A stretch of 64,000 nt of DNA from Cynocephalus volans (taxonomy: Eukaryota; Chordata; Mammalia; Dermoptera; Cynocephalidae). Positions 47,257-59,122 of this stretch are shown piece by piece (positions within the stretch are counted from its first letter, which is position 1; each line of letters starts with the position of its first letter). Location of the stretch: NCBI RefSeq assembly GCF_027409185.1, contig NC_084463.1, positions 109,788,133 through 109,852,132 of the forward strand, read 5' to 3'. The position numbers and the translations under genes were made by a program. Below the pieces are notes generated by a model. The model ran no database searches, was not told where the DNA came from, and was given only the letters and a program-made list of their open reading frames with translations.

Positions 47257-47355
47257 TTTTTTATTTTTTATTTTTGGCAGCTGGCCCATATGGGGATCCA
47301 AATCTTGATGTTCCCAACACCCACTCTAACCAACTGAGCTAACCGGCCAACCCAA
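47257..47355 (-). mobile_element. CYN SINE monomer
   Basis: T-rich start, ggcagctggcccatatgggg to gctaaccggccaaccc. Target duplication tggctttattctt (47244-47256, 47356-47368). Confidence 0.92.
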
Positions 47356-47940
47356 TGGCTTTATTCTTAAGAGTCCAAAGCTGGACATAACTCAAACATC
47401 CAATAATACGAGAATGAATAAACAAATTGTGGTATACTCACACACGGAAATACTACTCAACAATTAAAAGGACCAAACTTTTGATACATGCAACAATGGT
47501 GATAAATCTCAAAACCATTATGCTGAGTTAAAGAAGCTTTACACCGAGTACATACTATATGATTCCATTTATATGAAGCTCTAGTACAGAAGTTCCAAGG
47601 AATACTATTAAGAGATAAAAAGTGCGGTGCGAGTCAGGTGCATAATATGTTACATTTGTGTTTTTATCTTTTTTTGTTGTTTCCTTTTTTTTTTTTTTTT
47701 TGCTTTTCTTTTTAAATTTTATATTCGTATTTTTAAAAAGGAATGTATACATATGTTTTCATATGCCTGGAATATCACTGCAAAGATTATAAAGAAACTC
47801 TTAACAGTGGATACTTTTAGGGAGAGGAGTTGGACAGCAGGACAGTGAGATTTCACTTGTTGAATTTTGCACTGTGTGCATAAATAATATATTCAACCGA
47901 TAACAAACTTGTGAGCACTAGAACAGATCAAAATGAAAAT

Positions 47941-50521
47941 AATACGTTAAAGTATTTTATTTATACCATATTTTCTAAAGTTTTTGCAATAAGTTGGTGT
48001 TACTTTCATCATTGGAATAAAAGAATTAAAGCAAAAAAGAGTTTTAAATGCTTGTAATGTTAGTGTGCATACGTTTGTTGTATTTAATTTAATATCATAT
48101 CAAGCCTTACCTCTTCTATGACTACTGGAATTTAGTGAAAACAGCATCTTCTCCTTGGTTGTGAGCAGAAACAGGAATCCCAAAGCTTTGCATTCCCTGG
48201 TGAGAACACCTCAGTCTGAAGTGGGAATGGAAACAGTTTAGAAACAGGAAAAGAACAGCAGTTTCTCTAGGAGCCAAAGAAGGAGGATGTTGTGCTAAAA
48301 ATAGATCAGAATGTGGTGGCTGGAGTCAGGCATTCAGAACTAATTATCTAGTCCCAGTGTTTAGGCAGCTCTCACACAAGGCAGACCAGAAGCTAGCGGT
48401 ATCGGGTCTCTGTTAACTAGCTGGTAAAGGTGGAAAGAAGCAGCAGGCTACGGATGCAGGGTAGACAGAGTCGGCAGCTTCAAATACTGGCACAGATTGA
48501 GTTCTGTCCCCAAACTGTGTGGGGAAGGGCCTGCGCTCCAGTCAAGGGCAACCAGCAAACTCTAGATTGACATCACTCATGTGCCAAAAGAACACGACTC
48601 AAATTGACTTTTCATTTGCGCTGGGTGGAGAGAGTACTGGACAACAGTCCAAATGGTTCAGGCTTTGAGGTTTGGCCCTCTGGCCCATTTCTCTCAGTGC
48701 TGCTCTTTGTCCAGGTAGGTAAAGAATCCTGGTCTCTAAACAGTGAAGATAATCTGAACAAATCAGAATATGATAACCTTTTTAAAAGAACAGCTTTATT
48801 TTTCAAAATTATTTTTTCCGTAAAATATATCATCCATCATCATTATATTATATGACATATTTGTATGGATTTGTTTGTTTTGTGGTACTACCCCAATTGG
48901 AATGTTAGCTGCATGAAGACAGGGGACTTTTTCTGCTTTATTCATTGTTGTCTTCTCAAAGTACAGAACAGTGCCTGGCACAAACAATTGCTCAGATTTT
49001 TGTCAAGTTACATAAAAATTATTGCCAAAAAATTGTTACAAAAAGGTCAAATGGTAAAACTCAAAAAGTAAAAATCAAGAGTTTCTGTCCATATCTCCCT
49101 CTAATTCTACTCCCTCAAGATAGCTGTGATAACATTTTTGCATACAATATTAGTCCTAGAACAATCTGTCTTGTTTATTTCTGTATATCCTAAGCAGAGC
49201 ACATTGCCTGGCATAGACAGAAGTACTTGATAAAACTATTTGAAAATTTACTGAATGAGTTGTAGGCAGTTTTGGGGTTGGGGTGGGGTGGCTAAAAACA
49301 AAAGATTAGCAGCTATCGGGTATTTCCCCAAATAAGTTAAGATGAGTTCCTCCAGTTAGCCATTCACTTATGCATCTCAAGTACCCAGGAGTGTGCCTGA
49401 ACACTCTACAGTTTAGTTACTAAGTATTTACACAATGACCCAACCATACACTTTGGAGAGGAATTTGATTCTTCAGTCCACTACATTACTTCTGACTTCC
49501 CTGAATAATACTCCCTGCCCAATTAAACTAGCCCAATGCCTTTCTACCGAAGCATGCCTGCCCCAGGGCAGAATTCCCATCCCAGAGGCTCTCTATGCCT
49601 CTTGACTGCTGAACAGACAGGATTACAAGACCCTCCACAGGCCAACAGACACAGACAATCACGCTCATGCCCAGTACATCTGGATGGGATGCTTCCCACT
49701 GAGAACCTCTGAGAGACTGTGATCTGTCAACATCTCTTTGTGAGGGTGTCTCAGGGGATTTGTCTGAGTGCCAGCCTTTCTGTGGAAAAGGCAGTCAAAG
49801 CCAGAAGAAGTGAGCAACTCAAATACACTGAAAATACAATATTGAAGCACTAAGCTGTAATGTGGCAATTTACAGCTGTCACACCATACTCACTAAGTGA
49901 AATCACATTTTACGCCAGACTTCCAAAGACATAATCATATGAAAACGATTTTTATTGCCTTGAAGCATGGGTAAAAGCAGTTTACCAAAAGTGTGAGAAA
50001 GTCTACTATAGGGTCTCTATTGAGAAGTTTACATATAGAAAGCAAAATGGCTGTTTCCTATTTTACTTCAGGAAAACATTTGGTTACTAATAAAGTGATG
50101 CACTAAGCATAGACGAGTTTTAGGGAGGATTCCTTGATAGTTAATAACTTTATTGAATCAACAAAACTAAATCAAACTTCCTAGAATGCACCTTCACAAT
50201 AGTAAAACTTCTTAGCTGGCCTAGTACACTTTCAGGCTCCAATTCACCTCCGTTTTCTTCTTGACTTCTGCTTATTTCCATGCCAGGTCTACTATCTACT
50301 GTAAATTAAGCAAAATCTTCCAATCTTGCATTGTACTTCCTGCTGGAGTCTCTTGAGTAGGGGGTGGGGAGGAAGGCTGGAGGGAGGGGCAACAAAGGGG
50401 AATACATGACACTAGTTCATGGCCAGCATTCTGAGTACCCAAAACATTGAAAGCTCCCAAATAATTCCCTGGGCCCTTGCACATGCTCTCCCCTTGGCTT
50501 AAGAGGCTCTTCTCCCAAATC
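47941..50521. other. Intergenic, ancient repeat scraps only
   Basis: No gene. L2-like termini are suspected at 48905-48985 (agtacagaacagtgcctggc) and 49140-49260 (gagcacattgcctggcatag). The remainder is unassigned. Confidence 0.35.
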
Positions 50522-50612
50522 TTTTTTTTTTTTTTGGTGGCTGGCTGGCACAGGACCCTTTGACCTTGGTATTACAATGCCATGCTCTAAACAACTGAGC
50601 CAACCAGCCAGC
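50522..50612 (-). mobile_element. CYN SINE monomer
   Basis: T-run, then ggtggctggctggcacagg to gagccaaccagccagc. Diverged, with an unclear target duplication (ctcccaaatctt / ctacccacatctt). Confidence 0.85.
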
Positions 50613-51404
50613 TCCTCTACCCACATCTTTGAGTGGCTGCCTTCTTATTCAGGTTTCAGTCAAATGTCTGAAAGCACCATGAAAGCAAATACCTTGTCTG
50701 CCATGGTTAATAGAGTAGTGTCAAGCACAGAGCAGGTTTTTTATATCTATTTGTAATTGAGTAGGTGGATGATAGATGGCAGGCAATAGTGATTAAGAGC
50801 AAGAGCTTTGGAGGAGTGATTTGTTTAAGGATTTGAAAGGAGGATTTTAATTTTCAATGAATTATCTCCTTACCAAAAAGAAAAGTGAATTGGTATTATC
50901 ATGTCCACTGCCAGCTTCTTGTTGTGCCCTTGGCCCTGGGTTTCTGGTACCTGGGACAACTGTACCCCACCCACAAACAGTGCTAGTTTCACCACTGGTA
51001 TCTGAGACGAAAGGAAATCTTAGAGTAACCATAACACAAATTTTCCTCAATAGCTATTGGAAAAGTCATCCTAAAACACATTATTATTCAAAGAAACATG
51101 CAGATTTAGTAATGAAAAAATTTACTCAATTAAGGTGAAAAGAGTCTGCACATGGATAAAGAAGACAAAATTTAAAAGGACAGAAAAAGTGCCCATTGAA
51201 TTTAGCAACAATGAACAATAGTAAGAAGATATCCTTGAGACAGTCAGGGAAATTTGAATGTAGTCTAAATATTAGATGATATTGAGGAATTATTATTAAT
51301 TCTCCTAGGTATACTAATGGCAAAGTGGTTACCTTTTTCTTCCTTTTTTAAAAAAAAATTTCTTTTCAGATTCATACTTGCAGAAGGGTGACTGCTTTTT
51401 TAAA
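50613..51404. other. Intergenic, MIR-like scraps
   Basis: A weak MIR-like stretch near 50740-50830 (gtgattaagagcaagagctt). Otherwise nothing is recognised. Confidence 0.35.
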
Positions 51405-51649
51405 AATGCCCATATCGTCCTAGCCAGAGCATTTGACAAGAGAAAGAAATAAAGAGCATTCAAATTGGAAAGGAGAAAGTCAAATTGTCCATTTGCAGAT
51501 GACATAATCTTTTTAAAGATATATTTATTTATTATTATTATTATTATTTTTACATTCCAAGATGTTGTTGCAGAACAGTTGGGGGGAGGGTGAGAAGGAA
51601 AAGGGGAAGGGGATAGAGTGGGAGGAGAAGGAAGAAGGAAGGGGGGTGT

Positions 51650-51905
51650 GGTTGAGGCCTGTGGCACCCCCCTCATTTTGGCAGGGGAGCCCAGGGGGCT
51701 TCCAGCACCAGCTCGGTTGTGGCCAGGCTGGATGCAGACTTTGGGGGGGGCGGTGTGGCTGAGGCCTTCAAGTCCCCACTGCCCTGGCTTGGGAGCCCAG
51801 TGCGCTTCTGGCAGTGGCTTGGTGGTTGTTGTTAGGCTGGATGCAGACATCAGGGGGGCGTGGCTGAGGCCCTCAGCCCCCCACCACCTCAGTTTGGGAG
51901 CCCAG
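51650..51905 (-). repeat. VNTR-like tandem repeat of composite copy B
   Basis: Three units, 105 and 107 bp apart (plus-strand anchors tgaggc near 51652, 51759 and 51864). Each contains ggctgaggcc, then cttgggagcccag...gcttctgg and ggctggatgcagac. Confidence 0.85.
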
Positions 51906-52292
51906 GGGGCTTCTAGTCCTTCTAGGTTTTATAGGTGTTCTTCAGTGGTATTAGACCTTTACTGGTTAATATCAGAATTTTGTCTCTGATCTGTGGGTTT
52001 TTTGTTTTTTCTTTCAGTTCTGTGTTGGATTATTTGCCATTCCAGGCACTTAAACTCTGCACTGGAACTAATTTGTTGTCCTTTGGTTACTTTTAAAATG
52101 GGGAACTTCTTGTGGGAACCAGCACTTGAGCCCTATGGTTGAGCTAAATTGCCGCTTTGCTGCTGATTCTTTGGGGAAAGCTGTTTGTGCAGCTCAGGTT
52201 TTAATTGTTGACCTTGTAAGTACTTCCAGGTCTTTGTGAGGTCCAGTACACCTGGTTTGTGTGGAAACTCTGGTCTGGGCCTGAGTCTTTTA

Positions 52293-52569
52293 TTTTTTTT
52301 ATTTTTTATTTTTTTCCTTATCAATAATCATTTTATTTTATTATTATTTTTTTTTAAATTTTATTTTGTTGATATACATTGTAGCTGATTAATGCTCCCC
52401 ATCACCAAAACCTCCCTCCCTTCTCCCTCCCCCCATCCCCCCCAACCATGTCCTTTCTGTTTGTTTGTTGTATCAACTTCAAATAATTGTGGTTGTTATA
52501 TCTTCTTCCCCCCCCCCCGGTTTGTGTGTGTATGTGTGTATGTGTGTGTGTGAATTTATATATTAATTT
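52293..52569 (-). other. L1 3' UTR with CA repeat and G-rich tract
   Basis: After the ORF2 stop come a (ca)n run, an 8-10 base G run (52509-52519 as C on the plus strand), a second G-rich block (52402-52445, with at least four runs of three or more Gs) and an A-rich tail. A nearly identical 3' end recurs at 62560-62803. Confidence 0.9.
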
Positions 52570-55500
52570 TTAGCTCCCACCAATAAGTGAGAACATGTGG
52601 TATTTCTCTTTCTGTGCCTGACTTGTTTCACTTAATATAATTCTCTCAAGGTCCATCCATGTTGTTGCAAATGGCAGTATTTCATTCGTTTTTATAGCTG
52701 AGTAGTATTCCATTGTGTAGATGTACCACATTTTCCGTATCCACTCATCTGATGATGGGCATTTGGGCTGGTTCCAACTCTTGGCTATTGTAAAGAGTGC
52801 TGCGATGAACATTGGGGAACAGGTATACCTTCGACTTGATGATTTCCATTCCTCTGGGTATATTCCCAACAGTGGGATGGCTGGGTCGTATGGTAGATCT
52901 ATTTGCAATTGTTTAAGGAACCTCCATACCATTTTCCATAGAGGCTGCACCATTTTGCAGTCCCACCAACAATGTATGAGAGTTCCTTTTTCTCCGCAGC
53001 CTCGCCAGCATTTATCGTTCATAGTCTTTTGGATTTTAGCCATCCTAACTGGGGTTAGATGGTATCTCAATGTGGTTTTGATTTGCATTTCCCGGATGCT
53101 GAGTGATGTTGAGCATTTTTTCATATGTCTGTTGGCCATTTGGATATCTTCCTTAGAGAAATGCCTACTTAGCTCTTTTGCCCATTTTTTAATTGGGTTG
53201 CTTGTTTTCTTCTTGTAAAGTTGTTTGAGTTCCTTATATATTCTGGATATTAATCCTTTGTCAGATGTATATTTTGCAAATATTTTCTCCCACTCTGTTG
53301 GTTGTCTTTTAACTCTTTTAATTGTTTCTTTTGCTGTGCAGAAGCTTTTTAGTTTGATATAATCCCATTTGTTTATTTTTCCTTTGGTTGCCCGTGCTTT
53401 TGGGGTCGTATTCATGAAGTCTGTGCCCAGTCCTATTTCCTGAAGTGTTTCCCCTATGTTTTCTTTAAGAAGTTTTATTGTCTCAGTGTGTATATTTAAA
53501 TCCTTAATCCATTTTGAGTTGATTTTAGTATACGGTGAGAGGTATGGATCTAGTTTCATTCTCCTGCATATCGATATCCAGTTATCCCAGCACCACTTGC
53601 TGAAGAGGCAGTCCCTTCCCCAGTGAATAGGCTTGGTGCCTTTGTCAAAGATCAGATGGCAGTAGCTGTGAGGGTTGATTTCTGGATTCTCTATTCTATT
53701 CCATTGGTCAGTGTGTCTGTTTTTATGCCAGTACCATACTGTTTTGGTTATTATAGCTTTGTAGTATAGCTTAAAGTCAGGTAGTGTTATGCCTCCAGCT
53801 TTATTTTTTTTGCTGAGCATTGCTTTGGCTATTCGTGGTCTTTTATTGTTCCATATAAATGTCTGAATAGTTTTTTCCATTTCTGAGAAAAATGTCTTTG
53901 GAATTTTGATGGGGATTGCATTGAATTTGTATATCACTTTGGGTAGTATGGACATTTTCACTATGTTGATTCTTCCAATCCAAGAGCATGGAATATCTTT
54001 CCATCTTCTTGTATCCTCTCTAATTTCTCTCAGCAGTGGTTTGTAGTTCTCATTATAGAGATTTTTCACCTCCTTGGTTAACTCAATTCCTAAGTATTTT
54101 ATTTTTTTGGTGGCTATTGTAAATGGGCAGGCTTTCTTGATTTCTCCTTCTGCATGTTCACTATTGGAGAAAAGAAATGCTACTGATTTTTGTGTGTTGA
54201 TTTTGTATCCTGCTACTGTGCTGAAATCATTTATCAATTCCAACAGTTTTTTTGTAGAGGTTTTAGGCTGTTCGATATATAGGATCATGTCATCTGCAAA
54301 CAGGGACAGTTTGACTTCATCTTTTCCAATCTGGATGCCCTTTATTTCCTTCTCTTCTCTGATTGCTCTGGCTAGTACTTCCAACACTATGTTGAATAGG
54401 AGTGGTGAGAGTGGGCATCCTTGTCTAGTGCCTGTTCTTAAAGGAAAAGCTTTCAGCTTTTCTCCATTCAGGATGATATTGGCAGTGGGTTTGGCATATA
54501 TGGCTTTAATTATGTTGAGATACTTTCCCTCTATACCTAACTTATAGAGGGTCTTTGTCATGAATCAGTGCTGAACTTTATCAAATGCTTTTTCAGCATC
54601 TATAGAGATGATCATATGGTCCTTGTGTTTGAGTTTATTAATATGGTGTATCACATTTATTGATTTGCGTATGTTGAACCAACCTTGCATCCCTGGGATG
54701 AATCCCACTTGATCGTGATGAATAATTTTTCGTATGTGTTGCTGTATTCTGTTTGCTAGTATTTTAGTGAGGATTTTTGCATCTATATTCATCAAGGATA
54801 TCGGCCTGTAGTTTTCTTTTTTGGTTATATCTTTACCTGGTTTTGGTATCAGGATGATGGTTGCTTCATAGAATGAGTTTGGGAGATTCGCGTCCATTTC
54901 AATCTTTTGGAATAGTTTGTAAAGAATCGGTGTCAATTCCTCTTTGAATGTTTGGTAAAATTCTGCTGTGAATCCATCTGGTCCTGGGCTTTTCTTTGTT
55001 GGGAGCCTTCTGATAACAGCTTCAATCTCCTTTATTGTTATTGGTCTGTTCAAATTTTCTACGTCTTCACGGTTCAGTTTTGGGAGCTTGTGTGTGTCCA
55101 GAAATTTATCCATTTCCTCCAGATTTTCAAATTTGTTGGCGTATAGTTGTTTATAGTAGTCTCGAATGATTCCTTGTATTTCAGATGAATCAGTTGTAAT
55201 ATCGCCTTTTTCATTTCTAATTTTTGTTATTTGAGTCTTCTCTCTTCTTTTTTTTGTTAGCCATGCTAATGGTTTGTCAATTTTATTTATCTTTTCAAAA
55301 AACCAACTTTTTGATTCGTTGATCTTTTGAATTGTTTTTTGGTTTTCAATTTCATTCAGTTCTGCTCTGATCTTAATGATTTCTTTCCGTCTGCTAACTT
55401 TAGGATTGGATTGTTCTTGTTTTTCTAGTTCTTTAAGGTGAAGTGTTAGGTTGTTCACTTGCCATCTTTCCATTCTTCTGAAGTGAGCATTTAATGCAAT

Positions 55501-56398
55501 AAATTTTCCCCTCAATACTGCTTTTGCAGTATCCCACAGGTTTTGGTATGATGTATCATTGTTTTCATTAGTTTCAATAAACTTTTTGATTTCCTGCTTG
55601 ATTTCTTCTTGGACCCATATGTCATTAAGTAGAATGCTGTTTAATTTCCATGTGTTTGTATAGTTTCCAGAGTTTTGTTTGTTATTAATTTCTAGTTTTA
55701 ATCCATTGTGGTCTGAGAAGATACATGGGATAATTCCAATTTTTTTTGAATTTGTTGAGACTTGATTTGTGACCTAATATGTGATCTATCTTGGAGAATG
55801 ATCCATGTGCTGATGAGAAGAATGAATATTCTGAGGTTGTTGGGTGGAATGTTCTGTAGATATCTGCCAATTCCAATTGGTCTAGAGTCTTGTTTAGATC
55901 TTGTGTTTCTCTACTGATTCTTTGCCTAGATGATCTGTCTAATATTGACAGTGGAGTGTTCAGGTCCCCTGCTATTATGGTATTAGTGTCTATTTCCTTC
56001 TTTAGGTCTAATAGAGTTTGTTTTATAAATCTGGCTGCTCCAACATTGGGTGCGTACATATTTATGATTGTTATGTCTTCTTGGTGGATCAGTCCTTTTA
56101 TCATTAAGTAGTGTCCCTCATTGTCTCTTTTTATGGTTTTTAGTTTAAAGTCTATTTTGTCAGATATAAGAATAGCTACTCCAGCTCGTTTTTCTTTTCT
56201 GTTTGCATGGTAAATCTTTTTCCATCCTTTCACTCTTAGTCTGTGTGAATCTTTATGGGTGAGGTGGGTCTCTTGTAGGCAGCATATAGTTGGGTCCTGC
56301 TTTTTGATCCAGTCAGCCAGTCTGTGTCTTTTAATTGGGGAATTTAAGCCTTTAACATTAAGAGTTGTTATTGAAAGGTGTTGATTTATTCTTAGCAT
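52570..56398 (-). pseudogene. L1 ORF2 (endonuclease-reverse transcriptase), two lesions
   Basis: 3829 bp, corresponding to 1275 codons plus stop once a 1-base excess is allowed for; that is the human ORF2p length. The endonuclease domain comes first (LQETHL near residue 43, GDLNTPLS, then SDHNG after the shift). The reverse transcriptase has FADD at about residues 700-703. A Cys-rich C-terminus reads [18 protein letters not shown] near residue 1130. Lesion 1: an 8-base A tract (55740-55747 on the plus strand) appears one base too long, shifting the frame at about residue 217 and causing a stop at 55685-55687. Lesion 2: an in-frame TGA at 54565-54567, about codon 611, just before FMTKTL. Everything else reads through. 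Confidence 0.93.
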
Positions 56399-56585
56399 TT
56401 TATTGGTTGTTTGGTTGTCTTAGGTGTCTTTTGTTCCTTGCTTTCTGATTTACTGTTTGGTTTCTTTGTTTGTTGGTTCCTTAGGTTGTAGATAGTGTTT
56501 TTGTTAGCTTGTTTTCTCTTCATGAATGCCATTTTTATTGTACTAGCGGGTTTAGATTTTTCTTAGGTTTTTATGGCAGTGGTAG

Positions 56586-57584
56586 TTATTTTTCAGGAAC
56601 CAAACCCAGTACTCCCTTGAGGATTTCTTGTAAGGGTGGTCTTGTGGTAGTGAACTCCCGCAGTTTTTGTTTGTCTGAGAAATATACTATTTGCCCCTCA
56701 TTTCGGAAGGATAGCCTTGCAGGGTAGAGTATTCTTGGCTGGCAATCTTTGTCTTTTAGTATTTTGAAAATATCATCCCATTCCTTTCTAGCTTTTAGGG
56801 TTTGTGATGAAAAGTCTGATGTTAACCTGATTGGGGCTCCCTTATAGGTGATTTGACGCTCCTCTCTTGCAGCTTTTAAGATTCTCTCTTTGTCTCTGAG
56901 TTTTGCCAATTTGACTATGACATGTCTTGGAGAAGGCCTTTTGGGGTTGAATACGTTTGGAGATCGTTGAGCTTCCTGGATCTGAAGATTTGTGATTTTT
57001 CCTATACCTGGGAAGTTTTCTGCCACTATTTTGTTGAATATGTTTTCAATGGAATCTCCATTTTCCTCCCCTTCTGGAATACCCATGACTCGGATATTTG
57101 AGCGCTTGAGGTTGTCTGATATCTCTCTCAGATTTTCTTCCATGTCCTTGATTCTTTTTTCTTTCTTTTTGTCTGCTTGTGTTATTTCAAACAGCCCATC
57201 TTCAAGTTCAGAGGTTCTCTCTTCAACTTCGACAAGCCTGCTGGTTAAACTCTCCGTTGTGTTTTTTATTTCGCTGAATAACTTCTTCAGTTCAGCAAGT
57301 TCTGCTACATTTTTTTTCAGGACATTGATTTCCTTGTATATTTCCTCTTTCAGATCCTGTATACTTTTCCTCATTTCATCATGATGTCTAGCTGAGTTTT
57401 CTTGTATCTCATTCAGTTTCCTTAGAATTATCACTCGAAATTCCTTGTCAGTTATTTCAAGGGCTTCTTGTTCTATAGGATCTAGAGTATGAGATTTATT
57501 AAGTTTTGGTGGTGTACTTTCTTGATTTTTTGTATTTCTGGTGTCTTTTTTTTGGTGTTTATTCATTGTGGCAGGGGGTTTCAC
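56586..57584 (-). CDS. L1 ORF1 protein, intact
   Basis: 332 codons with no break; human ORF1p has 338 residues. Known role: a trimeric RNA-binding chaperone that coats L1 RNA. Visible layout: a basic, low-complexity N-terminus (MKPPATMNKHQKKDTRNTKN); a heptad-rich coiled coil, about residues 60-150; an RRM-like domain starting near RSNIRVMGIPEGEENGDSIE; and a C-terminal domain with ARLSFRNEGQIVYFSDKQKL. The start ATG was chosen because it follows directly on the GC-rich 5' UTR and gives the family length. It may be able to produce protein if transcribed. Confidence 0.95.
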   Translation of the reverse strand: MKPPATMNKHQKKDTRNTKNQESTPPKLNKSHTLDPIEQEALEITDKEFRVIILRKLNEIQENSARHHDEMRKSIQDLKEEIYKEINVLKKNVAELAELKKLFSEIKNTTESLTSRLVEVEERTSELEDGLFEITQADKKKEKRIKDMEENLREISDNLKRSNIRVMGIPEGEENGDSIENIFNKIVAENFPGIGKITNLQIQEAQRSPNVFNPKRPSPRHVIVKLAKLRDKERILKAAREERQITYKGAPIRLTSDFSSQTLKARKEWDDIFKILKDKDCQPRILYPARLSFRNEGQIVYFSDKQKLREFTTTRPPLQEILKGVLGLVPEK

Positions 57585-59122
57585 AGTCCACCGGTTTAAG
57601 ACTAATGACTAACTAGGATGTTGCTGTGGTTGCCAATTTGGTATGGCTCCCACCGTGACTGCTCAGTTGGCCTCTAGTGTCTTGTGTGTGTGGTTGCCTC
57701 GGGTCTTGGGCTTCTCCGGGGATCCACCTTTCTGGTCAGCTTGTACTTTGCTGGGCTGGTGGATCACGTACCACAGGGTGTGTGATCTCTGTTGAGCTTT
57801 CACTTTCTGTACAGGACTTCTCCCCGTTCGGTGTGCTCTGGCCCAGGCTGTTAGATCGTGCAGTGGCGACCCCACCGGGTGTGTGGTTTCTGTCGAGTCT
57901 CCGCCTCCCTGGCCGCACGTCTCCCCCCTCTGTGCACACTGTGCTGGGTTGGGGCGTGTCTTCTGCACCCCTCGCCTATCAGCTGGGCCTTCAAGACCCT
58001 GCTCAGCACCGCCTCGCCCAGGAAGTCTACCAGGTTTCTGCTAGGCACAGACGACCGGTCTCTCTGGGTGCCTTTGTAGCACTGTGTAGATCTTTCTCGG
58101 GTCTTGTTCACCTTTGTATCCCCCCGGTATAAACCGAGTCTAGTGCCCGCCTGCAGCCTGCTCTCCGGCAGGTTCAAGCGGACCTGGGAACTCTCCTACC
58201 ACACTATTCCCAACCAGAAATTCGTTAGGCTTTTTTCCAAACTGGTGGTTGCAGAGATGGTATCTGCCTCCCAGTAACAGGAAGTTTACCGGGGCCGGAG
58301 TCCAGGGTGTGGTGGAGTGACAGTCGGCCCGCCCGTACTTCCTAGCCCTCCCAAAACTGGTCGGGACGCCCCACACCCCCAGCCCTGCCAGAGAACCGTG
58401 GAGGGAGTGGGAGAGGAGGTCGGCCCGCAGGGTCCGGAAAGCCCCGCGCCAGGCCAAGCAAATGGGCTCAGTGATGGCCGAGCAGGGCGGAGCTGCCCGC
58501 ACCTGGGAAAATGGAGGCAGCACCGGGGTAGTGAGTGGCCTGGTGGTGCAGGCGGGGAGCCGCGTGTGCATCCACCCCCCGAACAGAGCTGTGCCAGGGA
58601 TCACTCACAGTGCTGTGCCAGGTCGGGCGCTCGCTCTGTCTCTGGTTTGTTGCCTTCCGTGTTCTCGGCGCTGCCGCCTCGGGCTGTTCAGTCGCGGCGC
58701 CGCTCGGGCGCTCCCAGGAGTCTTCTTTAATGCCGGCCTGAAACCTCGAATCCTGGATAGGGCAGCTGGCCGCCTTCAGTGCGGCCCCAGCCTCCGGGAT
58801 CCTGGCTGCATCCACAGCAGCCCTGGCGCCGTGTTCCCTGTTTCAAGACTCACTTTTGCAGCTAAGAATCAGTTCTTTTCCTGCTCCACACTTCAAAGCT
58901 GTTGCCTGCAAATGAGGCAGCCTCTCCTGCCGGGGGCAAAGTGGCGTTGAGCCCCCACGACCGGCCAGCAGCAGCAGTCCTCCCTTAAGAGATGGCCAGA
59001 GGAAGGTCCACAAGTTTCCCGGCTGCCTGAGGCCCAGTGGCCACCTTTTCCACCTCAGCTACTCCGCGCCAGCCGCCGCAGCCGCCGCCATCTTGAAACT
59101 CTCTGGGGACTTTTTGACATGC
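57585..59122 (-). promoter_or_regulatory. L1 5' UTR / internal promoter
   Basis: About 1.54 kb, GC- and CpG-rich. Within 40 bases of the 5' end lies caagatggcgg (plus strand ccgccatcttg near 59085-59095), a YY1-type site that in known L1s positions the start of transcription. Open frames here, such as 58462-58950, are by-products of high GC. Confidence 0.85.

Larger units (their letters stand above)
44934..47940 (+). mobile_element. Old L1, right part after UBE2F pseudogene
   Basis: Degraded ORF2 that continues from 43372-43418, beginning with agacctatatctactagaga and reaching the 3' end near 47900. It is interrupted by an LTR-like block (about 45600-45965) and by CYN copies at 46655 and 47257. 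No long frame survives. Confidence 0.8.
52293..59122 (-). mobile_element. Young full-length LINE-1
   Basis: About 6.83 kb with an 18 bp perfect target duplication, ctgggcctgagtctttta (52275-52292, 59123-59140). Minus-strand order: CpG-rich 5' UTR (59122-57585), intact ORF1, a 187 bp inter-ORF gap, ORF2 with two lesions, a 3' UTR with a G-rich polypurine tract, and an A-rich tail. Full length, intact ORF1, few lesions and a perfect target duplication point to a recent insertion. It is inserted in composite copy B. Confidence 0.96.

Noticed and set aside
48604-48855. Short frame with a plausible-looking peptide
   Set aside because: No recognisable domain, no splice context and no repeat support; the length is expected by chance.
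52721-53218. A 165-codon plus-strand frame opposite L1 ORF2
   Set aside because: It is an antisense shadow of ORF2; similar antisense frames recur over other L1 copies.
52570-55515. Long minus-strand frames as a host gene
   Set aside because: FADD reverse transcriptase and endonuclease motifs identify L1 ORF2.
58462-58950. Open frames of 100-160 codons in GC-rich DNA at 57660-59290
   Set aside because: They lie in the L1 5' UTR on both strands and have no family resemblance. High GC lowers stop frequency.
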